This document shows positions 29,490 to 37,610 of a stretch of DNA of 64,000 nt, piece by piece. Location of the stretch: positions 1,116,001-1,180,000 of the forward strand of contig CAWHOS010000003.1 of NCBI GenBank assembly GCA_963831105.1, written 5' to 3'. The stretch comes from DATFQI01 sp963831105 (lineage in GTDB: Bacteria > Actinomycetota > Thermoleophilia > Solirubrobacterales > Solirubrobacteraceae). The notes beneath the pieces were generated by a model. That model had not been told where the DNA came from. It searched no databases and saw nothing but the letters and a program-made list of their open reading frames with translations. The position numbers and the translations under genes are program-made. Numbering within the stretch: position 1 is the stretch's first letter; each line of letters starts with the position of its first letter.

Positions 29490-30278
29490 CTATGCCACCT
29501 GCTCCTCCAGGCCGCGCACGTCGACCTTCGGCGCGGAGCCCGTGCGCTTCTTCTCGCGGATCTCCAGCCGCCGCGACAGGCGCGAGAGCGTGTAGTTGAC
29601 GATGATGAAGAGCAGGCCGACGAACAGGAAGACCTCGAGGATCGGCGCCTCGATGCCGCCGCCCGTGAACGGGTTGCCCGAGGTGGCGGTGACGGTCCGG
29701 GCGCGGCGCATCACCTCGACGATCGCGATGATCGAGACGAGCGTCGTGTCCTTGGTCAGCGTGATCAGCTGCGAGACCGTCGCGGGGACCATCCGCCGCA
29801 GGCCCTGGGGCAGGACCACGTGGCGCATCGCCTGCCGGTAGGTGAGCCCGAGCGCTTGCGCGGCCTCCGCCTGCCCGCGCGGGAGCGACAGGATGCCGGC
29901 GCGCATGATCTCCGCCAGCACGGCGCTGTTGTAGAGCACCAGGCCCGACAGGCCGGCGAGCATCAGGCCGGACTGCCAGGCCTCGGGGAACCAGCCCGGG
30001 ACCGCGCTCTCCCAAGCGTTGCGGGCGCTCTGCGGGATCCACAGGAACAGGAACAGGATCAGCAGCAGCAGCGGCAGGTTGCGGAAGACGTCGACCCACA
30101 CGCCGGCGACGACGGAGGCCACCCGGTTGCGCGAGAGCCGCAGCAGCGCGAGCGCGAGGCCCGCGATCAGCGCGAGCACGATCGCCACGACCGCGATCTC
30201 GAGGTTGATGAGGAAGCCCTCGAGGATGAAGCGGAGGTTGTTGCCCTCCGTGAGCCACTCGAACGCGGCGAACGTCAT
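29490..30278 (-). CDS. amino-acid ABC transporter permease (GluD/GlnP-like)
   Basis: 262 residues from ATG at 30278, overlapping the end of the sister permease gene (ATGA). Five to six membrane segments with the His/Glu/Gln/Arg-opine class signature; the coupling helix is GQAEAAQALGLTYRQAMRHVVLPQ, carrying the EAA-type motif. It is the second of two permeases, which heterodimerise in glutamate-type importers. The C-terminal tail is basic. Order on the transcript is ATPase, binding protein, permease, permease, as in the glutamate system of corynebacteria. Confidence 0.92.
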   Translation of the reverse strand: MTFAAFEWLTEGNNLRFILEGFLINLEIAVVAIVLALIAGLALALLRLSRNRVASVVAGVWVDVFRNLPLLLLILFLFLWIPQSARNAWESAVPGWFPEAWQSGLMLAGLSGLVLYNSAVLAEIMRAGILSLPRGQAEAAQALGLTYRQAMRHVVLPQGLRRMVPATVSQLITLTKDTTLVSIIAIVEVMRRARTVTATSGNPFTGGGIEAPILEVFLFVGLLFIIVNYTLSRLSRRLEIREKKRTGSAPKVDVRGLEEQVA

Positions 30279-30940
30279 CGGCGCACCGCGTAGCGGGTTT
30301 CGAGCTTGCGGATCGCCAGCGTGGCGAGCCCGGTCAGGATCAGGTAGCCGACCGCCGCCCAGACGAAGGCCGGGATCACCTCGAACGAGCGCGACGCGAT
30401 CACCCGGCCAGTCTTGAGCAGGTCGTTGAGCGCGAGGATCGAGCCGCCGAGGATCGCGGAGTTCTTGATCATCGCGATGATCAGCGAGCCCAGCGGCGAG
30501 ATCACGGTGCGGAACGCCTGCGGCAGGATGATCCGCCGCATCGTCTCGGGATAGGTGAACCCGAGCGAGAGCGACGCCTCGATCTGCCCCTTGTGGACGC
30601 TGAAGACGCCGGAGCGGATGGCCTCGGCGACGTAGGCCGCCGTGTAGAGGCCGAGCGAGGCGACGCCCGCCGCGAACGCGCTGATCTCCACCCCGGCCCG
30701 GCGCAGGCCGGGGTAGGCGATGAAGATCAGCACGAGCAGCGGGATGTTGCGGAAGCACTCGACGTAGAGCCCGCCGATCCGCTGCAGCCAGGGGCTCGGG
30801 GCCACCCGGAAGGCGGCGATGAGCGTGCCCACCACCATCGCGATCACGAACGAGACGACGACGAGCTCCACCGTGGTCGCGAAACCACGGAGGAACTCGT
30901 CGAAGTTGTCCGTCAGCGTGTCGACGAAGGCGAAGGGCAC
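30275..30940 (-). CDS. amino-acid ABC transporter permease (GluC-like)
   Basis: 221 residues. Polar amino-acid importer permease with FRNIPLLVLIF, YVAEAIRSGVFSV and the EAA-type coupling motif HKGQIEASLSLGFTYPETMRRIILPQ region. It pairs with the second permease, encoded with a 4-bp overlap, and follows the binding-protein gene by 12 bp. The start at 30940 leaves a short cytoplasmic N-terminus before the first membrane helix, as is usual for the family. Confidence 0.92.
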   Translation of the reverse strand: MPFAFVDTLTDNFDEFLRGFATTVELVVVSFVIAMVVGTLIAAFRVAPSPWLQRIGGLYVECFRNIPLLVLIFIAYPGLRRAGVEISAFAAGVASLGLYTAAYVAEAIRSGVFSVHKGQIEASLSLGFTYPETMRRIILPQAFRTVISPLGSLIIAMIKNSAILGGSILALNDLLKTGRVIASRSFEVIPAFVWAAVGYLILTGLATLAIRKLETRYAVRR

Positions 30941-30952
30941 GCTCGGCGGTTC

Positions 30953-31867
30953 CTAGCCCTCGTTCTGCTTGACCAGCTCGACCGCCTCGTCGACGGAGAT
31001 CGTCGGCGCCTCGGCCTCCGTGTCGGTGTACTGGCCGACCCACTTCTCGTAGGTCTTGTCGTAGCGGCCGTCGTCCTTGTACTCCTGGAAGACGCCGTTG
31101 ACGAACTCCTGGAGCTCCGTGTTGCCCTTCTTGATGCCGGCGCCGTAGGGCTCCTGGCTGAGCTCGTCCCCGACCAGCTTGAGCGAGTCGTCCTGGATGA
31201 TCATGCCCGTCAGGATCACGTCGTCGGTGGAGATCGCGTCGACGCTGCCGTTCTGCAGCGACTCGAGGCACTCCGAGTAGGAGTCGACGAGCTTGAGCTT
31301 GGCGTCGGGCGCCTGCTTCTTGAGGGTCGCCTCGTAGGTCGAGCCGAGCGCCGTGCAGACGTTCTTGCCCGCCAGCGAGTCGACCCCGGTGATCTCGCTG
31401 TTGTCCTTCTTGACGAGGATCCGGCCCTTGGCGATGTAGTACGGGTCGGAGAACTCGATCTGGCCGACGCGCTCCTCGTTGATCGTCATCGTCGAGAGGA
31501 TCAGGTCGGCGGTCCCGTCCTCCAGGAACGGGATGCGGTTGTCGGAGATCGCCTCGATGAACTTCGGCTTCACGCCGAGCTTGTCGGCCACCGCCTGGCC
31601 GAGATCGACGTCGAAGCCCTCGACCTTGCCCGAGGACGGGTTGTTGAAGCCGAAGGGCGGGACGTCGTACTTGACGCCGATCACGATCTCGCCCTTCTCC
31701 TGGATGTCGCCCAGGGGCGTGCCGGCGTCGAACTTCTCGACGTCCGCCGCCGGTGTCGACGTCGCCTCGCCCCCGCCTCCGCCGCCGGACTCCTCGTCGT
31801 CCCCGCAGCCCGCGAGCGCGAGCCCGAGTACCAGCGCGAGCACGGCCAGCCACCGTGTCGTCTTCAT
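30953..31867 (-). CDS. ABC transporter glutamate-type substrate-binding lipoprotein
   Basis: 304 residues with a lipoprotein signal (ALVLGLALAGCGDD; lipid-modified Cys21) and a Gly-rich tether. It belongs to solute-binding family 3: GEIVIGVKYDVPPFGF opens domain 1, EGFDVDLGQAVADKLG is the hallmark, and ADLILSTMTINEERVGQIEFSDPYY contains the ligand Thr/Arg region. Two Cys (NVCTALG and YSECLESL) may form a disulfide. Ligand is most likely glutamate or a related acidic amino acid, judging from the GluB-like sequence and operon. Exact specificity is inference. Confidence 0.93.
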   Translation of the reverse strand: MKTTRWLAVLALVLGLALAGCGDDEESGGGGGGEATSTPAADVEKFDAGTPLGDIQEKGEIVIGVKYDVPPFGFNNPSSGKVEGFDVDLGQAVADKLGVKPKFIEAISDNRIPFLEDGTADLILSTMTINEERVGQIEFSDPYYIAKGRILVKKDNSEITGVDSLAGKNVCTALGSTYEATLKKQAPDAKLKLVDSYSECLESLQNGSVDAISTDDVILTGMIIQDDSLKLVGDELSQEPYGAGIKKGNTELQEFVNGVFQEYKDDGRYDKTYEKWVGQYTDTEAEAPTISVDEAVELVKQNEG

Positions 31868-31883
31868 TGCCCTCTCCCTCTCC

Positions 31884-32645
31884 CTAGTGGTGGATGATCT
31901 TGTCGACGAAGTCGCGTGCGCGGTCGCTCTTGGCCGCCTCGAAGAAGTCCTTCGGCGAGCCCTCCTCCACGATGCGGCCGTCGTCGATGAAGACGATCCG
32001 GTCGCACACCTCGCGCGCGAACCCCATCTCGTGGGTCACGACGGCCATCGTCATCCCGTCGCGCGCGAGGTCGCGCATGACGTCCAGCACCTCCCGGATC
32101 ATCTCCGGGTCCAGCGCCGAGGTCGGCTCGTCGAAGAGCATGAGCTTGGGCTCCATCGCCAGCGCCCGGGCGATCGCCACCCGCTGCTGCTGTCCGCCCG
32201 AGAGATCGGCCGGATACGCGTCGGCCTTGGCCGAGATGCCGACGCGCTCGAGCAGCTTCTGCCCGCGCGCGAGTGCGTCGGTCTTCGAGAGCCCCTTCAC
32301 CTGCATGGGCGCCAGGGTCACGTTCTCCATGACCGTCTTGTGGGCGAACAGGTTGAACTGCTGGAAGACCATCCCGATCTCCGAGCGCAGCTTCGCCAGG
32401 GCCTTGCCGGCGCCGCTGACGGAGCGCCCGTCGAAGAGCACCTCGCCCTCGTCGACGGGCTCCAACCCGTTGATGCAGCGCAACATCGTCGACTTGCCCG
32501 AGCCCGACGGCCCCGCGATGACGACGACCTCGCCACGACCGATCGAAAGATCGATCCCGTCCAGGACGACGTTCTCCCCGAAGCTCTTGCGGACCGTGCG
32601 CAGTTCGACGAGGCGCGTCTCCTCGCTGACTCCAGCCCCGCTCAT
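31884..32645 (-). CDS. amino-acid ABC transporter ATP-binding protein (GluA/GlnQ-like)
   Basis: 253 residues. Complete ABC domain of the polar amino-acid type: Walker A GPSGSGKST, Q-loop GMVFQQFNLFAHKTV, signature DLSGGQQQR, Walker B LMLFDEPTSALDP and H-loop VVTHEMGFA. It is the first gene of the four-gene importer (ATPase, binding protein, two permeases) and the 16-bp gap to the next gene suggests one transcript. The start at 32645 adds about 11 disordered residues; GTG or ATG codons slightly downstream are possible. It diverges from nucS with 56 bp between. Confidence 0.93.
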   Translation of the reverse strand: MSGAGVSEETRLVELRTVRKSFGENVVLDGIDLSIGRGEVVVIAGPSGSGKSTMLRCINGLEPVDEGEVLFDGRSVSGAGKALAKLRSEIGMVFQQFNLFAHKTVMENVTLAPMQVKGLSKTDALARGQKLLERVGISAKADAYPADLSGGQQQRVAIARALAMEPKLMLFDEPTSALDPEMIREVLDVMRDLARDGMTMAVVTHEMGFAREVCDRIVFIDDGRIVEEGSPKDFFEAAKSDRARDFVDKIIHH

Positions 32646-32701
32646 CTCCCTTTCAGAACCCTACTGCTTCGATCCGGGCGGCGGGTTACGGTTCCGCGTT
32701 C

Positions 32702-33373
32702 ATGCGATTGATCGTCGCCCGCTGTTCCGTCGAGTACTCCGGCCGCCTGTCGGCGCGCCTGCCCGAGGCGCTGCGGCTCGTGATGCTCAAGGCGGACGGC
32801 TCCGTGCTCGTGCACGCCGACGCCGGCGGCTACAAGCCGCTGAACTGGATGACGCCGCCGACGGTGGTCGAGGAGTCCGACGGCGGGATCGTCGTGCGCA
32901 AGCACAAGGGCGAGGACCGGCTGGACATCACGCTGCACGAGGTGGTCTCCGACGTGGACTGCCTGATGGACGAGGACGCCGCGCGGCTGGAGAAGGACGG
33001 CGTGGAGCGCGACCTGCAGGAGCTGCTGGCCGACCTGCCGGAGCGCTGCGGCGACGGCTTCCGGCTCGTGCGGCGCGAGTGGCCGACCGACATCGGCCCG
33101 GTGGACCTGATGTGCCGCGACGACGAGGACGGCTGGGTGGCGGTCGAGATCAAGCGCGTCGGGACGATCGACGCGGTCGAGCAGCTCTCGCGCTACCTCG
33201 AGCGGATCCGGCTGGACCCGGCGATGGCCGATTGCGCGGGCGTGCTGGCGGCGCAGACGATCAAGCCGCAGGCGCGCGTGCTGGCCGAGGCGCGCGGGCT
33301 GCGCTGGGTCGAGGTCGACCTGGCCGAGCTGCGCGGCGAGCGCGAGCCGGCGCTGACGCTGTTCGGCTCGTGA
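32702..33373 (+). CDS. nucS: endonuclease NucS, non-canonical mismatch repair
   Basis: 223 residues. NucS cuts both strands at G-T, G-G and T-T mismatches and replaces MutS/MutL in actinobacteria. The N-terminal DNA-binding half contains KPLNWMTPP and VVRKHKGEDRLDITLHE. The C-terminal RecB-like nuclease has Asp135 (GPVDLMCRD), Glu149 and Lys151 (VAVEIKR), and a QLSRYLERI motif. The last six residues LTLFGS are the beta-clamp-binding peptide. The stop overlaps the GTG of the crotonase gene, so the two are co-translated. Confidence 0.95.
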   Translation: MRLIVARCSVEYSGRLSARLPEALRLVMLKADGSVLVHADAGGYKPLNWMTPPTVVEESDGGIVVRKHKGEDRLDITLHEVVSDVDCLMDEDAARLEKDGVERDLQELLADLPERCGDGFRLVRREWPTDIGPVDLMCRDDEDGWVAVEIKRVGTIDAVEQLSRYLERIRLDPAMADCAGVLAAQTIKPQARVLAEARGLRWVEVDLAELRGEREPALTLFGS

Positions 33374-34134
33374 GCGCCCCCGTCCTCGCCGAGGCACGCG
33401 ACGGCGTGCTGGAGATCACGCTCAACCGGCCCGAGGCGCGCAACGCCGTCAACGCGGCGGTCGCCGAGGGCGTGGCCGCCGCGCTGGACCGGCTCGACGG
33501 CGACGACGAGCTGCGCGTCGGGATCCTCACGGGCGCGGGCGGCTCGTTCTGCGCCGGCATGGACCTGAAGGCGTTCGTGGCCGGCGAGCGCCCGTACGCG
33601 GAGGGCCGCGGCTTCGCCGGCATCGCCCAGCGCCCGCCCGAGAAGCCGATCATCGCGGCGATCGAGGGCTACGCCGTGGCCGGCGGCTTCGAGGTGGCGC
33701 TCGCGTGCGACCTGATCGTGGCGGCGCGCGACGCGAAGGTCGGCATCCCCGAGGTCAAGCGCGGGCTGGTGGCGGCCGCGGGCGCGCTGATCCGGCTGCC
33801 CAAGCGGATCCCGTACCACCTGGCGATGGAGCTCGCGCTCACGGGCGATCCGATCACGGCCGAGCGCGCACACGCGATCGGGATCGTCAACCGGCTCGCC
33901 GAGCCCGGCGGCGCGCTCGCCGCGGCGCGCGAGCTCGCGGAGGCGATCACGGCCAACGGCCCGCTCGCGCTGGCGGGCTCGAAGAAGATCCTCTCGGCGG
34001 CGGTCGACTGGACCGAGGCCGAGGCGTGGGAGCGCCAGGGCGAGATCTCCGGGCCGATCTTCGCCTCCGAGGACGCCCGCGAGGGCGCCACGGCGTTCGC
34101 CGAGAAGCGCCCGCCGGTCTGGCGCGCCAGATAA
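33370..34134 (+). CDS. enoyl-CoA hydratase/isomerase family protein
   Basis: 254 residues from GTG at 33370 (GTGA overlap with nucS). A crotonase fold: LTGAGGSFCAGMDLKAF forms the first oxyanion-hole strand, and AIEGYAVAGGFEVALACDL the second with GG(F)E. A catalytic Glu is present at GGFE; the second Glu region reads IPEVKRGLVAAAG. This pattern suits a short-chain enoyl-CoA hydratase, though isomerase or other crotonase chemistry cannot be excluded. No other fatty-acid gene is nearby. Its TAA stop is part of a palindrome shared with the convergent yjbQ. Confidence 0.88.
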   Translation: MSAPVLAEARDGVLEITLNRPEARNAVNAAVAEGVAAALDRLDGDDELRVGILTGAGGSFCAGMDLKAFVAGERPYAEGRGFAGIAQRPPEKPIIAAIEGYAVAGGFEVALACDLIVAARDAKVGIPEVKRGLVAAAGALIRLPKRIPYHLAMELALTGDPITAERAHAIGIVNRLAEPGGALAAARELAEAITANGPLALAGSKKILSAAVDWTEAEAWERQGEISGPIFASEDAREGATAFAEKRPPVWRAR

Positions 34135-34150
34135 AGGGCCTGTCCCCTTA
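34132..34150. repeat. REP-like palindrome and bidirectional terminator, copy 2
   Basis: taaaggg - cctgt - cccctta: a 7-bp stem with one A/C mismatch, identical in loop and arms to the 23684 element except for one base. Its first three bases are the TAA stop of the crotonase gene and its last three, on the other strand, the TAA stop of yjbQ. Two convergent genes thus end on the two ends of one 19-bp element. Confidence 0.75.
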
Positions 34151-34570
34151 GGTCTCGCCGTGCAGGGTGGCGAGCAGGTTGCGGGCGCCGCCGCGGTCGC
34201 GGTGCTCGCACAGGTAGATGCCCTGCCAGGTGCCGAGCGCGAGCCGGCCGTCGCTCACCGGCAGCGAGAGCGACGGGCCGAGCAGCGACGCCTTGATGTG
34301 GGCCGGCATGTCGTCGGGGCCCTCGGCGGTGTGCGTCCAGTACCGCGCGTCCTCGGGCACGGCCGAGTCGAAGTAGGACTCGAAGTCGTCGCGGACGTCG
34401 GGCGAGGCGTTCTCGTTGAGCGTCAGCGACGCCGAGGTGTGGCGGATGAACAGGTGCAGCAGGCCCGCCTGCACGTCGTCGAGCTCGGGCAGCGCCTCGA
34501 GCACCTCGCGCGTGACGAGGTGGAAGCCGCGCGGGCGCGGGCGGAGCGTGATCTCGCGCTGAAGCCACAC
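34148..34570 (-). CDS. YjbQ family protein (UPF0047)
   Basis: 140 residues, normal for the family. The hallmarks LHLFIRHTSASLTLNENASPDVRDDFESYF and GRLALGTWQGIYLCEHRDRGG regions are conserved, with the HTSASL and GTWQGIY motifs that line the trimer's metal site. Members are reported to have weak thiamine-phosphate synthase activity; the physiological role is unclear. It sits 11 bp downstream of the arylsulfotransferase-like gene on the same strand. Confidence 0.92.
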   Translation of the reverse strand: MWLQREITLRPRPRGFHLVTREVLEALPELDDVQAGLLHLFIRHTSASLTLNENASPDVRDDFESYFDSAVPEDARYWTHTAEGPDDMPAHIKASLLGPSLSLPVSDGRLALGTWQGIYLCEHRDRGGARNLLATLHGET

Positions 34571-34581
34571 GCGGCCGCAGC

Positions 34582-36366
34582 CTAGCGGCGCGGGCGCTCC
34601 GCCCGCGAGGTGCCGAGCACCCGCCCGCGGGCGTCGAGCGCGCGCACGGCGACGTGCGTGGCCCGGGTGCGGGCGGTCAGCTCGGTCTCGAACCCGTCAC
34701 GGGCCTTCGAGGCGACCCCGCGCAGCCGCGCGGCACTCCCCGCGAGCACCTGCCAGCGCGCGACCTCGGTCGCCCCGTTCCAGCTCGCCCACACCCGGAC
34801 GCGGCCGTCGCGGGTGCGCCGCGCGGCGAGCGCCGGCCGCGTGCGCGGCCGTCCCGTCCAGCGCTCGCGGAGTGCGCGGTAGTTGCCCTTGCCCTTGGTC
34901 AGGCGGCCGTCGAACAGCAACCGCCCGCCCGGGGAGAACTCCGAGAACACGGGCGCGGCGCCCCAGCCCACGAACACGTTGCCGTTGGGCTGCACGCGGA
35001 CCGAGCCCTGGCTGAAGGCCGAGATCCCGCCCGGATGCACGTATTGGCGCAGCAGCCGCACGCGCTTGGCCTTCTCGTCGACCCGGAGCACCAGGGCGCG
35101 CGAGCGCTTGCGCAGGACGGGCGGCCCGGCGCCGTTGTCGAACAGCGAGATACGCCCCCGCCCCGCGCGGCGGGCGTCGTGCTGGAAGCAGAAGCGCGTG
35201 CCCGGCCCCATCCTGAAGTCGCCGCCCCGGCCGCCGAGCTGCCAGACGATCTCGCCCGTGTCGCGGTCGAGCTTGTACAAGGCGCAGGTGTTGCGCGCGG
35301 AGATGAGGAGGTCGCCGTCGTCATCCTCCTCGACGGAGTTGATGTGGAAGTAGTCCCACGATCGGGGCCCGTTCGCCCGCGTGCGGCTGGTCGCGACCGG
35401 GACCTGCCCGGCGCTGTGCCACTCGAACACGACCAGCCCCGTCGCCAGCTCGACCTCCTGGACGACGTTGTCGACGATCCGCCCGTGGAGGGCGCCGCCG
35501 GCGAAGCGCGTGTCGCGCTTGACCCGGTCGTAGGAGAGCAGCAGCGCCGTGCCGCGGTCCGTGAGCTGCATGTCGTGCAGGTCGGCCGTGAGCCCGTTGC
35601 CGGGGCGCACCGTGGCGACCTGGCGGTAGCGGTCGTCGAAGACCTTGTAGGCGCCATAGCCCCAGCCGACCGCGAAGCGGCCCTCCCACCAGGTGATGAC
35701 GCGCCGCCCGCCCAGGCGCTGCACCTGGAGGTCGGTCACGGCGGTACGGCGGCGCACGGGCTTGAACCACACGAGGTCGCCGCGCTCGTCGGCGATCAGG
35801 GGGCCGTCGGGGGTGCGGCTGCCCTTGGGGGAGAACGGCGCCAGGAAGATCATGCCGGGCGCGAGGCGACCCGCGCGGCGGTCGATGCGGACGACCGGCG
35901 CCTGCAGGTCGCGGCGAGAGCGGAAGTGGTCGATCGCCGCCGGCGGCAGGTCCGGCAGGACGAGCCGCTCGTCGCCGCCCGCGGTCGGCGAGGGCCGGCG
36001 GGCCACCGTGAAGGAGAAGTCGCCGTTGCGCGCGCCGGGGATCGCGAGGCCGGTGCGCACGGTCACGGTCTCGCCCGGCGCGAACGGGCGCTGCGGGACG
36101 AAGCTCGCCCCCCGGCCGTCCGCGTGCGCGCGCAGGACGCCCGGGTGTGCGCCCGAGCGCGAGCCGCTGACCTCGACCGCGCCGACCCGGCCGGGCGCGA
36201 CGCCGCGCAGGCTGATCTGCGTCTCCTCGCGGCCCACAGGCGACCCCGGCATCGGGAACGCCGTCGCGGCGGGCGGCGGCTGCTGGGCCAGGCCGAGCGC
36301 GGCGAATGCCGATGCGGCCGCTCCTGCCCCGATGACGGTCACCACCACCAGCTGCCTGCGCTTCAC
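34582..36366 (-). CDS. exported arylsulfotransferase (ASST)-family protein
   Basis: 594 residues from GTG at 36366. The N-terminus KRRQLVVVTVIGAGAAASAFAALGLA is a signal or anchor. Residues about 30-150 form an N-terminal beta-sandwich. From about 185 a propeller domain follows, with features of the ASST family: LTADLHDMQLTDRGTALLLSY, WDYFHINSVEEDDDGDLLISAR, ALYKLDRDTGEIVWQLGG and CFQHDARRAGRGRISLFDNG. The conserved His residues in LHDMQ, YFHINSV and QHDAR correspond to the catalytic set of aryl sulfotransferases. Acceptor and donor are unknown. Confidence 0.85.
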   Translation of the reverse strand: MKRRQLVVVTVIGAGAAASAFAALGLAQQPPPAATAFPMPGSPVGREETQISLRGVAPGRVGAVEVSGSRSGAHPGVLRAHADGRGASFVPQRPFAPGETVTVRTGLAIPGARNGDFSFTVARRPSPTAGGDERLVLPDLPPAAIDHFRSRRDLQAPVVRIDRRAGRLAPGMIFLAPFSPKGSRTPDGPLIADERGDLVWFKPVRRRTAVTDLQVQRLGGRRVITWWEGRFAVGWGYGAYKVFDDRYRQVATVRPGNGLTADLHDMQLTDRGTALLLSYDRVKRDTRFAGGALHGRIVDNVVQEVELATGLVVFEWHSAGQVPVATSRTRANGPRSWDYFHINSVEEDDDGDLLISARNTCALYKLDRDTGEIVWQLGGRGGDFRMGPGTRFCFQHDARRAGRGRISLFDNGAGPPVLRKRSRALVLRVDEKAKRVRLLRQYVHPGGISAFSQGSVRVQPNGNVFVGWGAAPVFSEFSPGGRLLFDGRLTKGKGNYRALRERWTGRPRTRPALAARRTRDGRVRVWASWNGATEVARWQVLAGSAARLRGVASKARDGFETELTARTRATHVAVRALDARGRVLGTSRAERPRR

Positions 36367-36418
36367 CTGCGGTCCCTCCGATCGCCCGACGGTCACCGCG
36401 CGCACCCCGGCGGCACGG

Positions 36419-36685
36419 TCATGGGAGCCGTGCCACCCGCATGTCCACGCGGTCGCCGCGGAACGGTACGCCTTCGGCCTCGAGCAGCTTGCGCTGGCGG
36501 GCCCCTTTCGCGAGCGAGCCGTCGGCGCGCACGATCCGCCACCACGGCAGCGTCGGGTCGTCGTTGCCGGAGAGGACCGTCCCCGCGAAGCGCGGGGCTC
36601 CCGGCGAGACGTCGCCGTAGGCGCGCACGAACCCCTCCGGCGTGTCGCGGATGCGGTCGAGCACGCGGTCCTCGCGCGAGGGCAC
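36419..36685 (-). CDS. alkyltransferase-like DNA-repair protein (ATL, MGMT fold)
   Basis: 88 residues, GTG at 36685. The C-terminal MGMT domain only: TPEGFVRAYGDVS carries the DNA-binding wing region, and the active-site PCHR motif reads PWWR (47-50). Trp replaces the alkyl-acceptor Cys, the hallmark of ATLs. ATLs bind O6-alkylguanine, flip and bend the DNA, and hand the lesion to nucleotide excision repair. The late RQRKLLEAEGVPFRG stretch is family-typical. It is divergent from the DUF1028 gene with 20 bp between starts. Confidence 0.88.
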   Translation of the reverse strand: MPSREDRVLDRIRDTPEGFVRAYGDVSPGAPRFAGTVLSGNDDPTLPWWRIVRADGSLAKGARQRKLLEAEGVPFRGDRVDMRVARLP

Positions 36686-36705
36686 GGCGGGTATCCTCGC
36701 GCGCC

Positions 36706-37599
36706 ATGCGCCACGGCACCTACTCGATCGTCGCCCTCGACCCCGAGACCGGCGAGCTCGGCGCCGCGGTCCAGTCGCACTGGTTCAGCGTCGGCTCGCT
36801 CTGCACCTGGGCGCGGCCCGGTGTCGGGGCGGTCGCCACGCAGTCCGTCGTCGAGCCGGCCCACGGCCCGAACGCGCTCGACCGGCTCCAGGCCGGCGAC
36901 AGCGCGGAGCAGGCGCTGGCCGCGCTGCTGGACGCCGACCCGCTGGCGACGGTGCGCCAGGTCGGCGTGGTCGACGCGCGCGGCGGCGTGGCCGTGTCCA
37001 CCGGCCCGGACTGCATCGCCCACGCGGGCGACGCCGGCGGCGCGAACTGGAGCTGCCAGGCGAACATGATGGAGCGCGAGACCGTCCCGGCCGCGATGTC
37101 GGCGGCGTTCGAGGCCGCGACGGGCGACCTGGCGTCGCGCCTGCTCGCCGCGCTGCAGGCCGCCGAGGGCGAGGGCGGCGACGTCCGCGGGCGCCAGTCG
37201 GCGGCGCTTCTGGTGGTGCCGCCGGAGGGCGAGGCGTGGCGGGCGCGCGTCGACCTGCGCGTCGAGGACCACGAGGACCCGCTCGCCGAGCTCGAGCGGC
37301 TGCTCGCGCTGTGGCGCGCCTACGAGCTGGCCGGCGCGGCCGACGAGCTGATGGCCGCCGAGCGCTACGAGGAGGCCGGCGCGCTCTACCGCCGGGCGGC
37401 CGAGCTGGCGCCCGGCTCCGACGAGCTGCTGTTCTGGGCGGGGCTGGCGATCGCCCACGCCGGCGGGCTGGAGGAGGGCGTCGACGCCGTCCGCCGCGCC
37501 GCCGGGATCCAGCCGAACTGGCTGGTGCTGCTCGACCGGCTCTCGCCGGACTTCGCCCCGGCCGGCGCCGCCGTACGGGCGGCGCTCGGCCGGAGCTGA
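36706..37599 (+). CDS. DUF1028 family Ntn-hydrolase-like protein with TPR tail
   Basis: 297 residues from ATG at 36706. Residues 1-200 match DUF1028: HGTYSIVALDPETGELGAAVQSHWFSVGS, then a GVGAVATQSVVEP strand and GGANWSCQANMM, with an Ntn-hydrolase-like order. Residues about 205-290 hold TPR-like helix pairs (AAERYEEAGALYRRAAELAPGSDELLFWAGLAIAHA region). Function is unknown; peptidase or amidohydrolase activity has been proposed for the fold. The Thr/Ser nucleophile is uncertain because the residue after Met is Arg-His-Gly-Thr. Confidence 0.85.
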   Translation: MRHGTYSIVALDPETGELGAAVQSHWFSVGSLCTWARPGVGAVATQSVVEPAHGPNALDRLQAGDSAEQALAALLDADPLATVRQVGVVDARGGVAVSTGPDCIAHAGDAGGANWSCQANMMERETVPAAMSAAFEAATGDLASRLLAALQAAEGEGGDVRGRQSAALLVVPPEGEAWRARVDLRVEDHEDPLAELERLLALWRAYELAGAADELMAAERYEEAGALYRRAAELAPGSDELLFWAGLAIAHAGGLEEGVDAVRRAAGIQPNWLVLLDRLSPDFAPAGAAVRAALGRS

Positions 37600-37610
37600 A
37601 TCCGCTCAGC

